Assembly (NCBI GenBank): GCA_020736575.1
Contig: JAGPYM010000064.1
Coordinates: 62,001 to 126,000 of the forward strand
Reading direction: 5' to 3'
Origin: Thelonectria olida
Lineage: Eukaryota; Ascomycota; Sordariomycetes; Hypocreales; Nectriaceae
DNA: 64,000 nucleotides
Shown: piece by piece, positions 52,391 to 64,000 of the stretch
Layout: each line of letters opens with the position of its first letter
How positions within the stretch are numbered: position 1 is the stretch's first letter
Translations under genes and position numbers: made by a program
The notes under the pieces: model-generated
Databases searched by the model: none
What the model was told of the DNA's origin: nothing
Seen by the model: only the letters and a program-made list of their open reading frames with translations

Positions 52391-54319
52391 CTAAGGGGCT
52401 AGCTTATCGAGTTCTGCGCTGGCTACCGAGAAAGCTGGGCAGTCGGGATTGTTGAAATGTGCATATTGTGTTGACTGAAGAAGAAGAAAACTGGCGCTAA
52501 CCAGCGGAAGCTACTGACAAGAAGACCATCCACATCCCAGTCACCAATGGATAGGAATAACCATTGATCCGTGACAACGGTTTAATATAATAGCTTTAGT
52601 ATAGCTTTTAGCTTTAAAAATACAAAACTTACTTTTTTAAAGACAATAATATATGTATAGTTAATAGACTTTAAAAGGGATATTATAAAGTTAATTATTA
52701 ATTAAAAAAATTAGAATATATATATTAAATACTATTAATTTAAATAAAATTAATAAAAGTAAAACTTATATTATTATTTCGAATATTGATAAATATTAAT
52801 ATTGAAAAACCACGATAAATAATTAATAATAAAAGAAAAATAAAGACAAATAAAATTAAAGTTTTTATTAAGGAGATTAGCTTTGATTTCTTACTATTTT
52901 ATAGCTGTTATATGAACTATTCAATAATTATGTTTTAATTTTATTATTTTAAAATTATGATTAAACTACATTTAATAATATAGCTATTAAAATTATTATT
53001 TACAGTAGGGAAATAATAATTCGACTATTTTATCTATATCTACACTTTAGATATTATTAAAGTTATTTAAATATTATATTATATTAATATTATAATAAAT
53101 CTTTTTAAATAATTAATATCTATTTAATTTAATGTTGTCTAATAAATAAGTCTTTTGATTTTTAAAACTTTATATAATTGCTTTAAATATCTTTTATTAA
53201 TTTAATAAATTTAAACTTCTAAAATTAATATCTTAATACTTTTAAAGTAACACTTTGTTAAAAAACCAAGATAATCACAAACAAAAGCTTCAATTATAAT
53301 AGAAGTACTCTTTTTCAAATATTTTAAATAAAAGTGATAAACATTTCTTTTACGTAGTGTTAATAATAAAAAGCTATTTTTTTATTTTAATAAATATATA
53401 TACATGTTTTTAAAGGGCAAATTGGTATAAAAGAGATAAGTAATCATAAATATACTAAGTTAATATAAAGCCAAACTTTTTAAATTATTTATATTATTAA
53501 CTGGTCACTTATATAAATAATACTTTGTAAATTAACTTATATTAAAATAAAACTTTGAATATATATAGGCTATAATTTAATTAAGTAAAAAGATATATAT
53601 ATATATATTAAAAATCTGAGTTTAATTAAGCTTGAAGTAAAAGAGTTATAGTATAGTCATATTAAAGTAAGTTGTTATAAATATAATATAATTATGATGA
53701 GTATTATTATTATCTTTTAACAAAGAGATACGGACCCAAGTTATATAAAACTTACTTCTTTAGCTCATTAAGAAGTGCTTCTTACTTAATTTACTTATAT
53801 ATTACATTTATAAGTATGCTTATGATAATCTTACTGATTTAAAGGCTAAAGATAAGTATCAATCTAAGTATAAAATACATATCCTTACAAAAAAAAAGAG
53901 TATATTTAACACTGGTAAAATAAATAAAAAATAATATAGTTAATGTCTTTTGCTGTTTTAATTTATATTTATCATCTATTAAAATAGAAAAAGTATTATC
54001 AATAAAGTTCAAAAGAATATTATTAGTTATATAATAGCAATCAAGACAAGATTAAGTGAAATATTATAGTTATAACTATATTATAATAGGAATCTTAGTA
54101 AAATTATTCGAAATCTTTATAATAAGCTTTAATACTATAATAAATCTCATTTAAGGAATTTTATTTTGAACTTTTAATATGATATACGCTTTTAATTTAA
54201 TTTTAAATTAAGAATATACCATTAATAGATTCTACGAGAGCTATTATTAAAAGTTATATGATAGAAACAAACAGCGTTGTGATTCCAGTCACTTTAAAGA
54301 GTTTAAAGTTTTAAAGTTA
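52391..54319. other. AT-rich decayed sequence
   Basis: From about 52570 the sequence is almost only A and T with many TA steps and no long frame on either strand. This fits an old transposon degraded by RIP. No domain could be read through the decay. Confidence 0.6.
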
Positions 54320-54327
54320 GTATTTAC
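54320..54327 (+). repeat. 8-bp target duplication of the hAT element, left
   Basis: GTATTTAC is repeated at 59602-59609. Confidence 0.88.
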
Positions 54328-55496
54328 CAGGGTTGTGAAATTAGTTAGTAATTTTTAGTTAGTAATTTTTACTAACTAATTTCTTTAGTTAATTACTAAC
54401 TAATTACTAAAACTTTTAGTAATAGTCAGAGCTCTTACTAACTAATTTACTTTTAGTAATTAGTTAGTAATTAACTAAAAGATTTAGTTATTTACTAACT
54501 AATTACTAAAATCTTTAGTTAGTAATTAGTTAATTACTAACTAACTAAAATTAATTAAATAATTATTATTATAATATATATATATTTTATAAAACAAATA
54601 ATTTTATTTAAACTCTATTTTATTAGTAAAATATTAATAAATAATTTAATATATATAAGAGAACTTACTTATTTTAATATAATATGTATTTTATTTTATA
54701 ATAATAAGTTATATTATAAAATATAAATACTAACTTAACTATATTTATTATTAGTAAAATATTAATTTAAAATTATAAAATAACTTACTTATATTAATAT
54801 TAAATATCTTTTATAATAAAAGAAGAAATTATATATATATATTATATATTAATTATAATAATATATAATATATATATAGCCTTTTTTACCTAAAGGCTTT
54901 TTATTCTTAGTTAAATAATATCTATAAAAATTAGAAAATACTTACTAAATATTTTTTTTATTATTATTAAAAGAGCTATAAAAATCTTATAATTTAATTA
55001 TATCGTTTTTTATTATTAAAATAAACTTAAGAAATTATATTATTTTCTTAAGCTTAAATTAAATAAAAAGATAAAAATTATAAGAAATTTAAAGTTATTA
55101 ATAATAATACTTATTATTATTATTAAATATTATAGATTAAAGATTAATATTATTTAATTTTCTTAAAGGAAGATTTCTTTTAATATATATATATTTAGTT
55201 TTTAATTAGTATTAATAATGTAATTTCGATAGAATTCTATTAGTTTCTATATATTAGTAATTAACTATTTACTATTAATAATTATATTTCTACTTTCTAT
55301 TATTAATATAATATATATTAATAATTTACTATTAGTAATCTAATTTCTATAAAATTCTATTATTTTCTATATAATTAATAATTAAAATATCCTTAATAAT
55401 TTTAACTATTTATAAGATATTTTCTTTCTTTTTAGAAGTTTTTTCTTTATTATTTAAATTAATCTATTTTATTATTTATTATATTATCTATTCAAA

Positions 55497-58400
55497 ATGG
55501 ACTCACTCTAATAGCGATTTTGACCCAACCCAATCTTTTTCTGAAGATGAGACTAATCCCTTTTCAGAAGCAATTTCTTCTGAAATAGGAAATAACTCTC
55601 AATCTAATGATATTATTAATTTAAATTCTGAAATAGGCTCGCCTTCCAACCAATCATCTTCTATTATAAGCTCTGAAGATAAAAATTCAAAAATTTATAT
55701 CTTTGAAAATGGCTTATTTAGGAAGGTGATTTTGCCTATTATGGAAGGTCAAGATCAGGAAATGCAAATTGAATGCACTATGTAAGTTATTTATTTTATT
55801 TATTTCCTATTATTTATTTATTTATTCTATTTATTCCCTTTTTATTTATTTGTTATTTACTAACTAATTAATAGGTGTAATTATAAAAGGTTGAAAAAGT
55901 TAAAAGGATTTCAATCTTCTAATTATACAAGGTGTCACGACCCATGCATGACCCAACTCCCACTAAAAGCGGTCTGGCACGGCAGAACCGCGGACGCCCC
56001 ACTTTTCTCACGAACATATGCATAACACCCTCGAAGGACCGACGAGGACCGACCGGCGGTCCCAACGGTCCTACCCTGGACCGATCCCCCAACACCATCG
56101 GTCCCTGACAGAACACTCAGTATATAAACACATTCATTTAGCACATTAGATAGATACCGCTACTTCAGCTTTCAATACAACTTGGTTACACTCATCTACT
56201 TTGAGCACATTACCAGACGTAACAAACCCTTTGTTTACCTTTGCGCCCTGCTCAGACCTTAACGTCCTGTCCTCTCTGCCAACATAAACCTAGAACTCTC
56301 TAGTCTATCTGTTGGAGATCGACCTGACCGTTACACAAGGCATTATAAATTTAAACAACCTGAAATTGCCTATAATAAAAAAACAGAAGCAAATAAAAAA
56401 GAAGTAAGTTATTTATTTTTTTATTTTTATTAAAATTTAAATACTAATTTATTTAATAGAAATTGATTTAAAGAGGCCTAGAGACTTTTTTAATTTAACA
56501 CATTTAAATAAAAAAGCTAGGCCTAATTTAAATGAATTTAATGAAGAAGAAGCTTTAAAGAAGATATTAAATTTTCTTATTGAAAATAATTTATCTTTTA
56601 ATATTTTAAATTCTTCTTCTTTTCAAGAATTATTAAATTATTATAATAAGTAAGTTAATTTTAAAGTTCTATTTTATTTAATATATAATATATAATTTAT
56701 TTACTAATTTATTCTATTAGGGCTAGTCCTATTATGAATAGATGGAAAATTAAAGGTATTTTAGAAGATACCTTTAATAATAGTCTATTACAATTTAATT
56801 AACAAATTGAAGAAAACATATTAAATTTAGGGCTTTTTTCCCTAACATTTGATATTTGGACTTCATCCAATCAAAATGCCTATTTAGGTGTAATTATTAT
56901 TTTTATTGATAATAATTACATTTTAAATTATAAGCTTATTGGTATTTTTTTCCCTTTTTATCTTTTTATAATAATACTAATTTAATTTTAATAGGGTTTG
57001 ATGAATTAACAACTACTCACACTGGGATAAATATTTATAAGGAATTTGAAAATTCCTTACAATTATATCCTAATTTAAATTTAAATACTCTATTTAGGCA
57101 AGTTATTTATTTATTTTTATTATTATAATTTATATATTAATTAAATACTAATATTTAAATTATAGTATTACTCGAGATAATGCAACAAATAATAATACAT
57201 TTATAACTGCATTTAAAGATAATTATTTATTATCTTTAAATAATGAATTTATAAATGAGATTCGTTGTATTAGTCATATTATTAATCTTGTTGCACAAGA
57301 TATTTTAAAAGACTATTATTATCTAATTTAACAGAGGATTTATTATTTAAATATACAAATTTGGATATTGTATATTTAAATAATAATGAACCTATTGAAA
57401 TAGAAGATAATAGTAATTTTAATAGTAAGTTATTTATTCTTTTAGTTAAATAAAGCTAATTAATTTATTATAGCTATTATTAACCGAATTCGACGAATTT
57501 CTATTTTAATTAAATATACAACAGGAAATAAGCTTCTATTAGACGAAGGAATAATAAAATATAAAAGGGAAAATAAATTACCTACTAATAAGAAAGTTAT
57601 ACCTTTAGGTAAGTTTATTCTTTATTTTATTTATTATATTATATTATGATTAAATTATATAACTAATTATATTTTTTAGATAATTCTACTCGTTGGAATT
57701 CAACTTATTATATGCTAGAAGCAACTTTAGAGCTAAAACTAGCTCTTGTTTATATTTTTAATAATACTAATAATAAAGAATATAAAGAGGTAAGTTATTA
57801 TTTTTTAATATTAATATTTGCTATTATTAATATAATACTAATAATTATATAGATATTTTTATCTGACTAGAATGGATTTATTTAGGGGAATTAAAAAAGC
57901 TATTTGAAGTTTTTTTAAAACCTTCTATTAAATTACAAGGTCAGATTTATATTACTATTCAGAAGGCTTATTATATATATATCAATTATATAATAAGCTA
58001 GAAGCTATTAAAAAGAGCTATTCTATACAAATTCAACAAAATCTCAATTAGTAAGTTATTATATTTTTATATTTAATTATTTACTAATAATAATATAGTC
58101 CTTTTTATAATAGCTGTATAAATGCTATTAATATGGGACTAAATAATTAGAAAAATATTTCCCTCGAAAGCTTACTAATAATAAGTTAAAAGAGCTATAA
58201 ACCCTATCTTTTTAGTATTATTTTAGACCCTAGGTTTAAATTAATACATTTCCAAAATAATGGGTTATTCGCTTTTTATCCTACTATTATAAGGATATTA
58301 TTAATTTATTTAAAATTGATATTTTAAGTGGATTTCCCTTTTATTTATATTTATTATTTATATATATTAATTATTTAATTAGATTAAAAAGAAAAAGGAC

Positions 58401-58871
58401 TAGCTATAACTAGCTATAATCCTAATTTAAGTTTTGATGAATTAGGTGATGAGACTGAATATAACAGAGATAATATCTCTATAGCTTCTTCTGATGAAAA
58501 TTATTCATAAGTGATATTCCTAGTGAAGAGGAATTTATTACTTATTTAAATGAAGCAGCTTTACCTAAAAAGGTAAGTTTTATCTTTTAAAATAAAAATA
58601 ATACTAATTTTAAATAGACTGATATTTTGATTATTGGAAATCTAATTCTCTTAGATTTCCTATTTTAGCTTTATTAGCTAGAAGATATTTAGCTATTCCA
58701 GCTACGTCTGCTGCTATAGAAAGTACTTTTTCTATTAGTAATAATATTATTACTAAATCTAGAAATAGGTTACTTCCTAAAACAGTTAAGCAGCTTATTT
58801 TATTAAAAAGCTGGAATAAAACATTATCTAATTTAGAGGTAGAAAGAGAAGAAGATGCTTTTCTTAATTAA
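55497..58871 (+). pseudogene. hAT transposase, multi-exon, broken
   Basis: Exon-like pieces occur in order between AT-rich introns with GTAAGT...TAATAG ends. A BED-type zinc finger is split by the solo LTR: the CTMC pair, KRLKKLKGFQSSNYTR, and then HYKFKQPEIAYN after it. LGLFSLTFDIWTSSNQNAYLG marks the start of the catalytic core near 56830. CISHIINLVAQDILK lies near 57280. DNSTRWNSTYYMLEATLEL lies near 57680. The C-terminal dimerisation region reads ALLARRYLAIPATSAAIEST, then FSISNNIITKSRNRLLP near 58660-58790. In-frame stops and frame changes occur, including right after the first ATG, so no functional enzyme is made. The order of blocks is that of fungal Restless- or hobo-like transposases. 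Confidence 0.85.
55933..56335. mobile_element. GC-normal solo LTR inside the hAT zinc-finger exon
   Basis: The 403-bp segment starts TGTCACGACC and ends GACCGTTACA. CAAGG flanks it on both sides (55928-55932 and 56336-56340). A TATATAAACAC promoter-like block is present. Removing it and one CAAGG restores the continuous zinc-finger exon reading NYTRHYKFK. Its base composition is normal, unlike the surrounding AT-rich DNA. Confidence 0.9.
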
Positions 58872-59609
58872 ATAGTTTAATTTATTATATAGTTTAAATT
58901 TAAATATTAGATTTAATATTAAATAAGATATCTAATTTTGAAATTAGTATATTTTTACTATATAAATTAAAGGAGATATTTAATATGTCTTATTTTCTTA
59001 ATTTAAAGAAATTTACTATTTAAGTAATTGAAAAATTTAAAATAAAAATGTAAATAAAGCCTAGATTTTAATGATAACTTTAAATATTATATGTATAAAG
59101 ACATATTATATTTAATTTAAAATATATTATATTTTTAATATTAAATTTAAAGAAGATATTTAATATTTCTTATTTTCTTAATATTAAGAAATTTATTACT
59201 TATTATTTAAATAATTAATATATACAAAATAAAAAGAATTAAATAAAGGTTATATTTAAAAGTAAAATATAATATTAGTTTAAATATAATTTAATAATAT
59301 TATTAGTATAGAATTTATATATATTCTAAATTTTATATTAGATTTATTCTTTCTTTTTCGAGTTTAAAATATTAAATTATAAAATTATTTATATAAATTT
59401 AATAGATTAATTTTATTAGTATTAAATATATATTATTCTTCTATATAAAACTGTTATATTTAGGTTTCTTATATTATTTTATATATTACTATTAATTTAA
59501 TAAGGTAATTTAAAAATAAAAGAAAAATTATTTATTAACTAAAGAAATTCCTAATTACTAAAATTTTAGTTAGTAATTAACTAACTAAAATCACAACCCT
59601 GGTATTTAC

Positions 59610-61619
59610 TAAAATTGAGTAATACGTTTCTAGTACTAATGAATTATATAATCTTAAAAAATATAATCAGTATGTTAATAAAAGATCTTTTCAACAAAGT
59701 CTATTAAATACATATATAAATTAATATTATTCAACTTTGAAATAATGTAATAATCAGAAAGATAAGTTTAATAATAACTAAACTATTAAAATAATTAAAT
59801 TATATAAAAAAAAAATTTAATAATATCTTATTCATATTAATAATGAAGCTTTATGTAATACATACATAGATTACGACTGAATATTTATTAAAGAATCATT
59901 GATTGAAATAAAATAAAATAGAAATAAAACAAGCTTTACATAAACTTTGATAAAAAAGTTTTCCTGTTTTTATATTAAGAATAAGAGACAAGTTGCTGTT
60001 TACATAAAAATATAAAACAGGTTAATTTTTATAATTAATATATAGTTTAAAGAGTCATAAGACAATGGTATTGAAAGTTTAAAAATATATAATATACAAT
60101 AACTATGTAAAAAAGGTTAAAAATTGAATTAAAATTAGATTTAGTATTTTAAAGTAATGTATTTATACTATATTATGAGACAGTTTATAAAGAATAAGGT
60201 ATTATATATATTAACAAACTAATTAAAGGACTATAAATTAATAGTTAGTTTATTTTAATGAACAATAATTGATAAAATTATAAAAATAGTGAAAAAGATA
60301 ATGTTAATAAATAAGGAAATACTCATAGAATAAAATTAGTATATTAACATTTAAAAGAAATTAATAATTTCAATTTAAATGACCTTATAGTTGTTCAAAG
60401 ATTTTATATTAATAATGTAATAGTTTGAAACTAAATTATGCGACATTAATAGACTATAACAAGACAATATAAATTTAAAACTTTAAAAAGATAACTAAGA
60501 AACATAAGGTATTTATAAATAGATTTAAATAAATTTAATGAGAACATGAATGAATGATACAGTGCTTAATATTGAATATATATTATTTATGAATTAATAA
60601 ATAAATAAAAAGACGATATTGAATATTTAAGAAACATATATAAATATATATTAAAAACTTATTAAAAAGATAAATCGTATAATCAATACAAATAGAGTTT
60701 ATTTATAATAACACCTATTATAATAATATAGTAAAAGTATTAACTATTAATATACACTATTTGTAAATAATATTTCAAAGTAATAAAATATATACTACGG
60801 AGAATAAAAAATATTTTCATATTACGTACTTTAATAGTATTTTAATCCATTTGAAAATAAATACTTGATATATAAAGAGGATAAAAAAGTATTAAAATGG
60901 ATAAAGTACTTCTAGCTATATGTATGATTCTTAAAATATATATCCTATTAATAGAAAGTAGATCTTTTGACTATTATCTTATTTAAAAAAGTATTATAAT
61001 ATCAAGACTTTATATTTTATTTTAAAAAATCATTTAAGTTAAACTCTGCTTATAGTAATTGTACTATTATATTTACTATTAATAATCGTCTTATTCATTT
61101 GATTTATTATGAATTTATGAGCACAATTAGAGATTATTCATGAGCTTAATTACTTCTATTATAATACGTTTATATTGAAAATCATATAGTTATACTTTAA
61201 GAGTTTATATCTTTTAAATATGAATTCTAATTTTATATTAGTTAAGTATAACTAAACGTAAATTAAAATATTTATAAGATAAATGATACCTATGATTAAT
61301 AAACTAAAATTAATATGAAAGTTTAAAGAGAAAGGTTTTTGATATATAAAAAGAATTTACTCTTTAAAATTGATTTATTAAAAAGACATTAGAAATAATA
61401 TAATAAATGAACATTAATATTTAAGATAATAACTTTAGCTATAAATTGAAAGAAAATGATAAAAGAAAATTAATCTCTGAAAGATAAACAAATTAGATTA
61501 TAAGACAATGTATAAACTATATAAAGACTAGAATAATATTAAAGAATAAAAGATAATAAGCAATTAGAAAATAAAAGCAAGAAAAAGATTGTTTAAATAT
61601 AAAGTAAAAGGAAATTAAA
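59610..61619. other. AT-rich decayed sequence
   Basis: No frame longer than a few dozen codons and no domain is recognisable. The composition matches RIP-degraded repeats. Confidence 0.6.
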
Positions 61620-61751
61620 AAAGGCACTCTAATTTTTTTAGTTAACTACTAACTAATTACTAAAGTTTTTAGTAATAGTTAAACCTCTTACTAACTAATT
61701 TTCTTTTAGTAACTAGTTAGTAATTAACTAACTAACTAAAATCACAACCCT
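61620..61751 (+). repeat. Second hAT-type terminus
   Basis: It carries the same TTAGTTAGTAA palindromes and ends ATCACAACCCTG, identical in its last bases to the 3' end of the full hAT element. No matching CAGGG start lies nearby, so it is a truncated copy. Another CCACAACCCTG end lies near 61889-61899. Confidence 0.7.
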
Positions 61752-63359
61752 GGTATAAGCTATTACTTACTAATATTTAATTAGCAATTAGTAATCATTC
61801 ACTAAAGAAAAATTAGTAATTATTAGTATAAGGTAGTAATTACTAATTACTAAAAGTTTTGGTATTAGTATTTACTTAATTACTAATTCCACAACCCTGC
61901 CTATTAGATATTCTTAGTATATTAAAATATATACTTCTAATTTCTCTATAGCTTAAAAGTATATTCTTATTTCGTTTTATATTTATTAATTAATTATGGT
62001 TTTTATAAGGGGCTAGTGTGCTAATTGTATTTATAATATTAATAGTGATTATAGTTGTAAAAGAATACCTTTTTAATGAGGATAAATATAGTAAATTATC
62101 TAATTACTTATAGCATCGCAATTGCCTAGAAAACCATATTCATTATAAGATCAGTATTATAATTAAAGCTAGTTACCCCCATATTATTAATACATTTGCA
62201 TTTAATATATTAATGATAATAATAAGAATAAAATTAACATATTATTCAAGTAACTATATAAGAATTAGAATATCCTCTTCAGGTTTTATAATATTAATGG
62301 CAAATAATTATTAGTAGACTTAAGAGTATAATAGGAATAGAAGAATTTAATTAATTATTAATAATAAAGAGTCAGTTTATGCGTATATAGTTAATTAGTT
62401 ACATTAATATAAAGGGCGCCAATTTAATGTAGTTCTTAATATTACAGTAGATTATATATTCTTTTAGCTTGCTCTTATCAATTTTTATAATTTTTTATTA
62501 ATTCCTTTACAGTAATTATTCAGTTTATCCATTTAATATTTACTCGCTATTGCAGATAATAACTAATTTGTATTACGCTTTTATCTTCTAATTTTTTTAT
62601 CTATCGCGTTTACTAGTATATTTATTATAGGTTGGCTTATGGTTTGCTCCTGCTATTAAAATATATGTAGTGTCCAGTTCTTTATTGCTAATTTGAATTT
62701 AATTATTAGTACAGCATTTATATAATAAGTTACATAGCTATTAGTTATTGTAGTAATTAATAGACTCTAGCTAGAAAATATAATTAATTATATAAAAGAA
62801 AGTAAAAAAAAAGAAATATAAAAGAATTGAATAAATATGACAAGAGAATTTAAATAAGGAATTTATAAAAAAATAATATTAAAGATTAAAATATTATTAA
62901 AATATATATTAAAGGCTTTAATAAGTTTCAAATAGATAAAAGAATATATAAAATTATGGTTAATAAATAAAAAGTGATAAAAAGTAAATTTATTATTAAA
63001 GGAACTGATAATTCTAAACCATTTAAAAGTAAATATAAATTTAAAAATAATAATAATACTTTTAAAATAAGTAATGGTTTAAAGGTAGTACTAATACACT
63101 TAAATTTGTATAAAGATATAATTTAAATTTGAATTTATAACTGAAATAAAGAGCTATTAATACCATTATAATAAATAAATATGAGTAGTTCAAAGGAAAT
63201 TATTAATAAGCTTGTAAAAGGCTTTATAAATATTATTAATCATATTAATAAAAACCATTTTCTATACTTTAAATAACTTTTTAAATAAATAATATTAAAG
63301 ATTAATTATAGTTCCTTAATAGAAAAATTTTCGGTTATGAATTTTAATAATATTATACA
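61752..63359. other. AT-rich decayed sequence
   Basis: After further hAT-terminus-like sequence to about 61900, only AT-rich sequence without readable genes is seen. Confidence 0.55.
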
Positions 63360-63399
63360 CGTATATAGTTTCATATATACATTTAGATATAGTATATTT

Positions 63400-63640
63400 A
63401 AATAATATTGATTCTATAGAGAAAAATGATCCGAATTCAAATAGTAAGCTATATTTATCAAATATATTTAATATGTAATTACTAATTTATCATTAGCTAT
63501 TATTAATCGAATTCGACGAATTTCTGTTTTAATTAAATATACAACAGAAAATAAATTACTATTAGAAGAAGGAATAAATCGATATGAAAGAGATAATCAA
63601 TTATATACTAATAAGAGATGTATTCCTTTAGGTAAGTCTT
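63400..63640 (+). pseudogene. Fragment of a second hAT transposase copy
   Basis: AIINRIRRISVLIKYTTENK and neighbouring sequence match 57410-57610 of the full element, including the intron ends. Nothing of the rest of the gene follows in this orientation. The DNA is similar but not identical, so this is an independent decayed copy. Confidence 0.75.
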
Positions 63641-63774
63641 TTATGTAAATTTAATCTATTTTTACTACTTTTTAATAGATACTAGTACAGGGAAATAAAT
63701 GAAATAGGAAAATAAATAAAATAGGAAAATAAATAAAATAGGGAAATAAATGAACTAACTTATAAGCTTATAAT

Positions 63775-64000
63775 TTAAATTAGATTATTATCTATAAAGG
63801 TAATAATTATACCTGAATAGGAATTTTGATTAGATGAAGTCCATATATCAAATGTTAAGGGAAAAAGCCCTAAAGTTGATATATGTTCATTAATCTGTTG
63901 GTTAAAAATTAATAAATTATAATTAAAGGTATACTCCAAGATACCTTGAATTTTTAATCTATTAACCATAGGACTAGCCCTATTTAAGTTAGTCTTAGTT
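63775..64000 (-). pseudogene. Inverted fragment of a second hAT transposase copy
   Basis: On the minus strand, MVNRLKIQGILEYTFNYN and LGLFPLTFDIWTSSNQNSYSG match MNRWKIKGILEDTFNNS and LGLFSLTFDIWTSSNQNAYLG at 56730-56930. This frame is open where the full element has a stop. It runs off the window edge. It is inverted relative to the fragment just upstream, which shows a rearrangement. Confidence 0.78.

Larger units (their letters stand above)
54328..59601 (+). mobile_element. Complete but dead hAT DNA transposon
   Basis: The ends are CAGGGTTGTGA and TCACAACCCTG, an exact 11-bp inverted repeat. GTATTTAC directly flanks both sides as an 8-bp target duplication (54320-54327 and 59602-59609), as expected for hAT. 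The subterminal regions are packed with TTAGTTAGTAA palindromes that could bind transposase. The interior encodes a recognisable transposase with many stops. The element is AT-rich, consistent with RIP. A solo LTR is inserted at 55933-56335. Confidence 0.9.

Noticed and set aside
1..64000. CRISPR arrays, bacterial operons and ribosome binding sites
   Set aside because: Introns, fungal gene families and transposon types mark this as eukaryotic DNA; no regularly spaced repeats with unique spacers were seen.

Overview
The window looks like an accessory, transposon-rich segment of a filamentous ascomycete genome (Pezizomycotina, probably Sordariomycetes). The evidence is short introns of about 47 to 70 bp with GT...AG ends, a NACHT-WD40 STAND protein, an HP1 protein, a Tad-like LINE, a Ty1/Copia element, and one strongly AT-rich block that has the look of repeat-induced point mutation (RIP). 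The genus cannot be told from the sequence alone.

Layout. 1-4.6 kb holds small orphan genes and decayed genes. 4.66-11.02 kb is a nest: an intact 6.0-kb LINE sits with an 11-bp target duplication inside a short repeat, whose unfilled copy lies at 49.76-50.10 kb. 11.9-28.6 kb is the most gene-like part: a zinc-ribbon protein with SUMO-interaction-like motifs, a membrane protein, an F-box plus nucleotidyltransferase-like protein, an HP1-type chromatin protein with two chromoshadow domains, a NACHT-WD40 gene with one frameshift, a 5'-truncated acyl-CoA ligase, and a solo LTR. 31.5-39.7 kb is a minus-strand gene with a Ulp1/C48-like domain, split by a young intact Copia element with identical LTRs and a 5-bp target duplication. 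39.9-52 kb mixes small secreted-type genes, a broken GT31-like glycosyltransferase, a decayed AAA-type P-loop gene, a LysM-like secreted protein and small orphan families. 52.4-64 kb is AT-rich decayed transposon sequence. It holds a complete but dead hAT element with an 8-bp target duplication, itself split by a GC-normal solo LTR, and pieces of a second hAT copy.

How the parts relate. At least three low-complexity orphan families occur once in the left arm (0.1-4.5 kb) and again in the right arm (43.8-52.0 kb), and a further exon family is shared between 39.4 and 45.2 kb. This suggests segmental duplication and reshuffling of an accessory region. Three layers of transposon history can be read: an old AT-rich layer (hAT), younger GC-normal solo LTRs, and intact LINE and Copia copies that carry no sign of RIP.

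The most unusual protein is the tandem-chromoshadow HP1 at 17.6-18.66 kb. Splice junctions given here are read by eye from GT...AG sites and frame continuity and have no transcript support.
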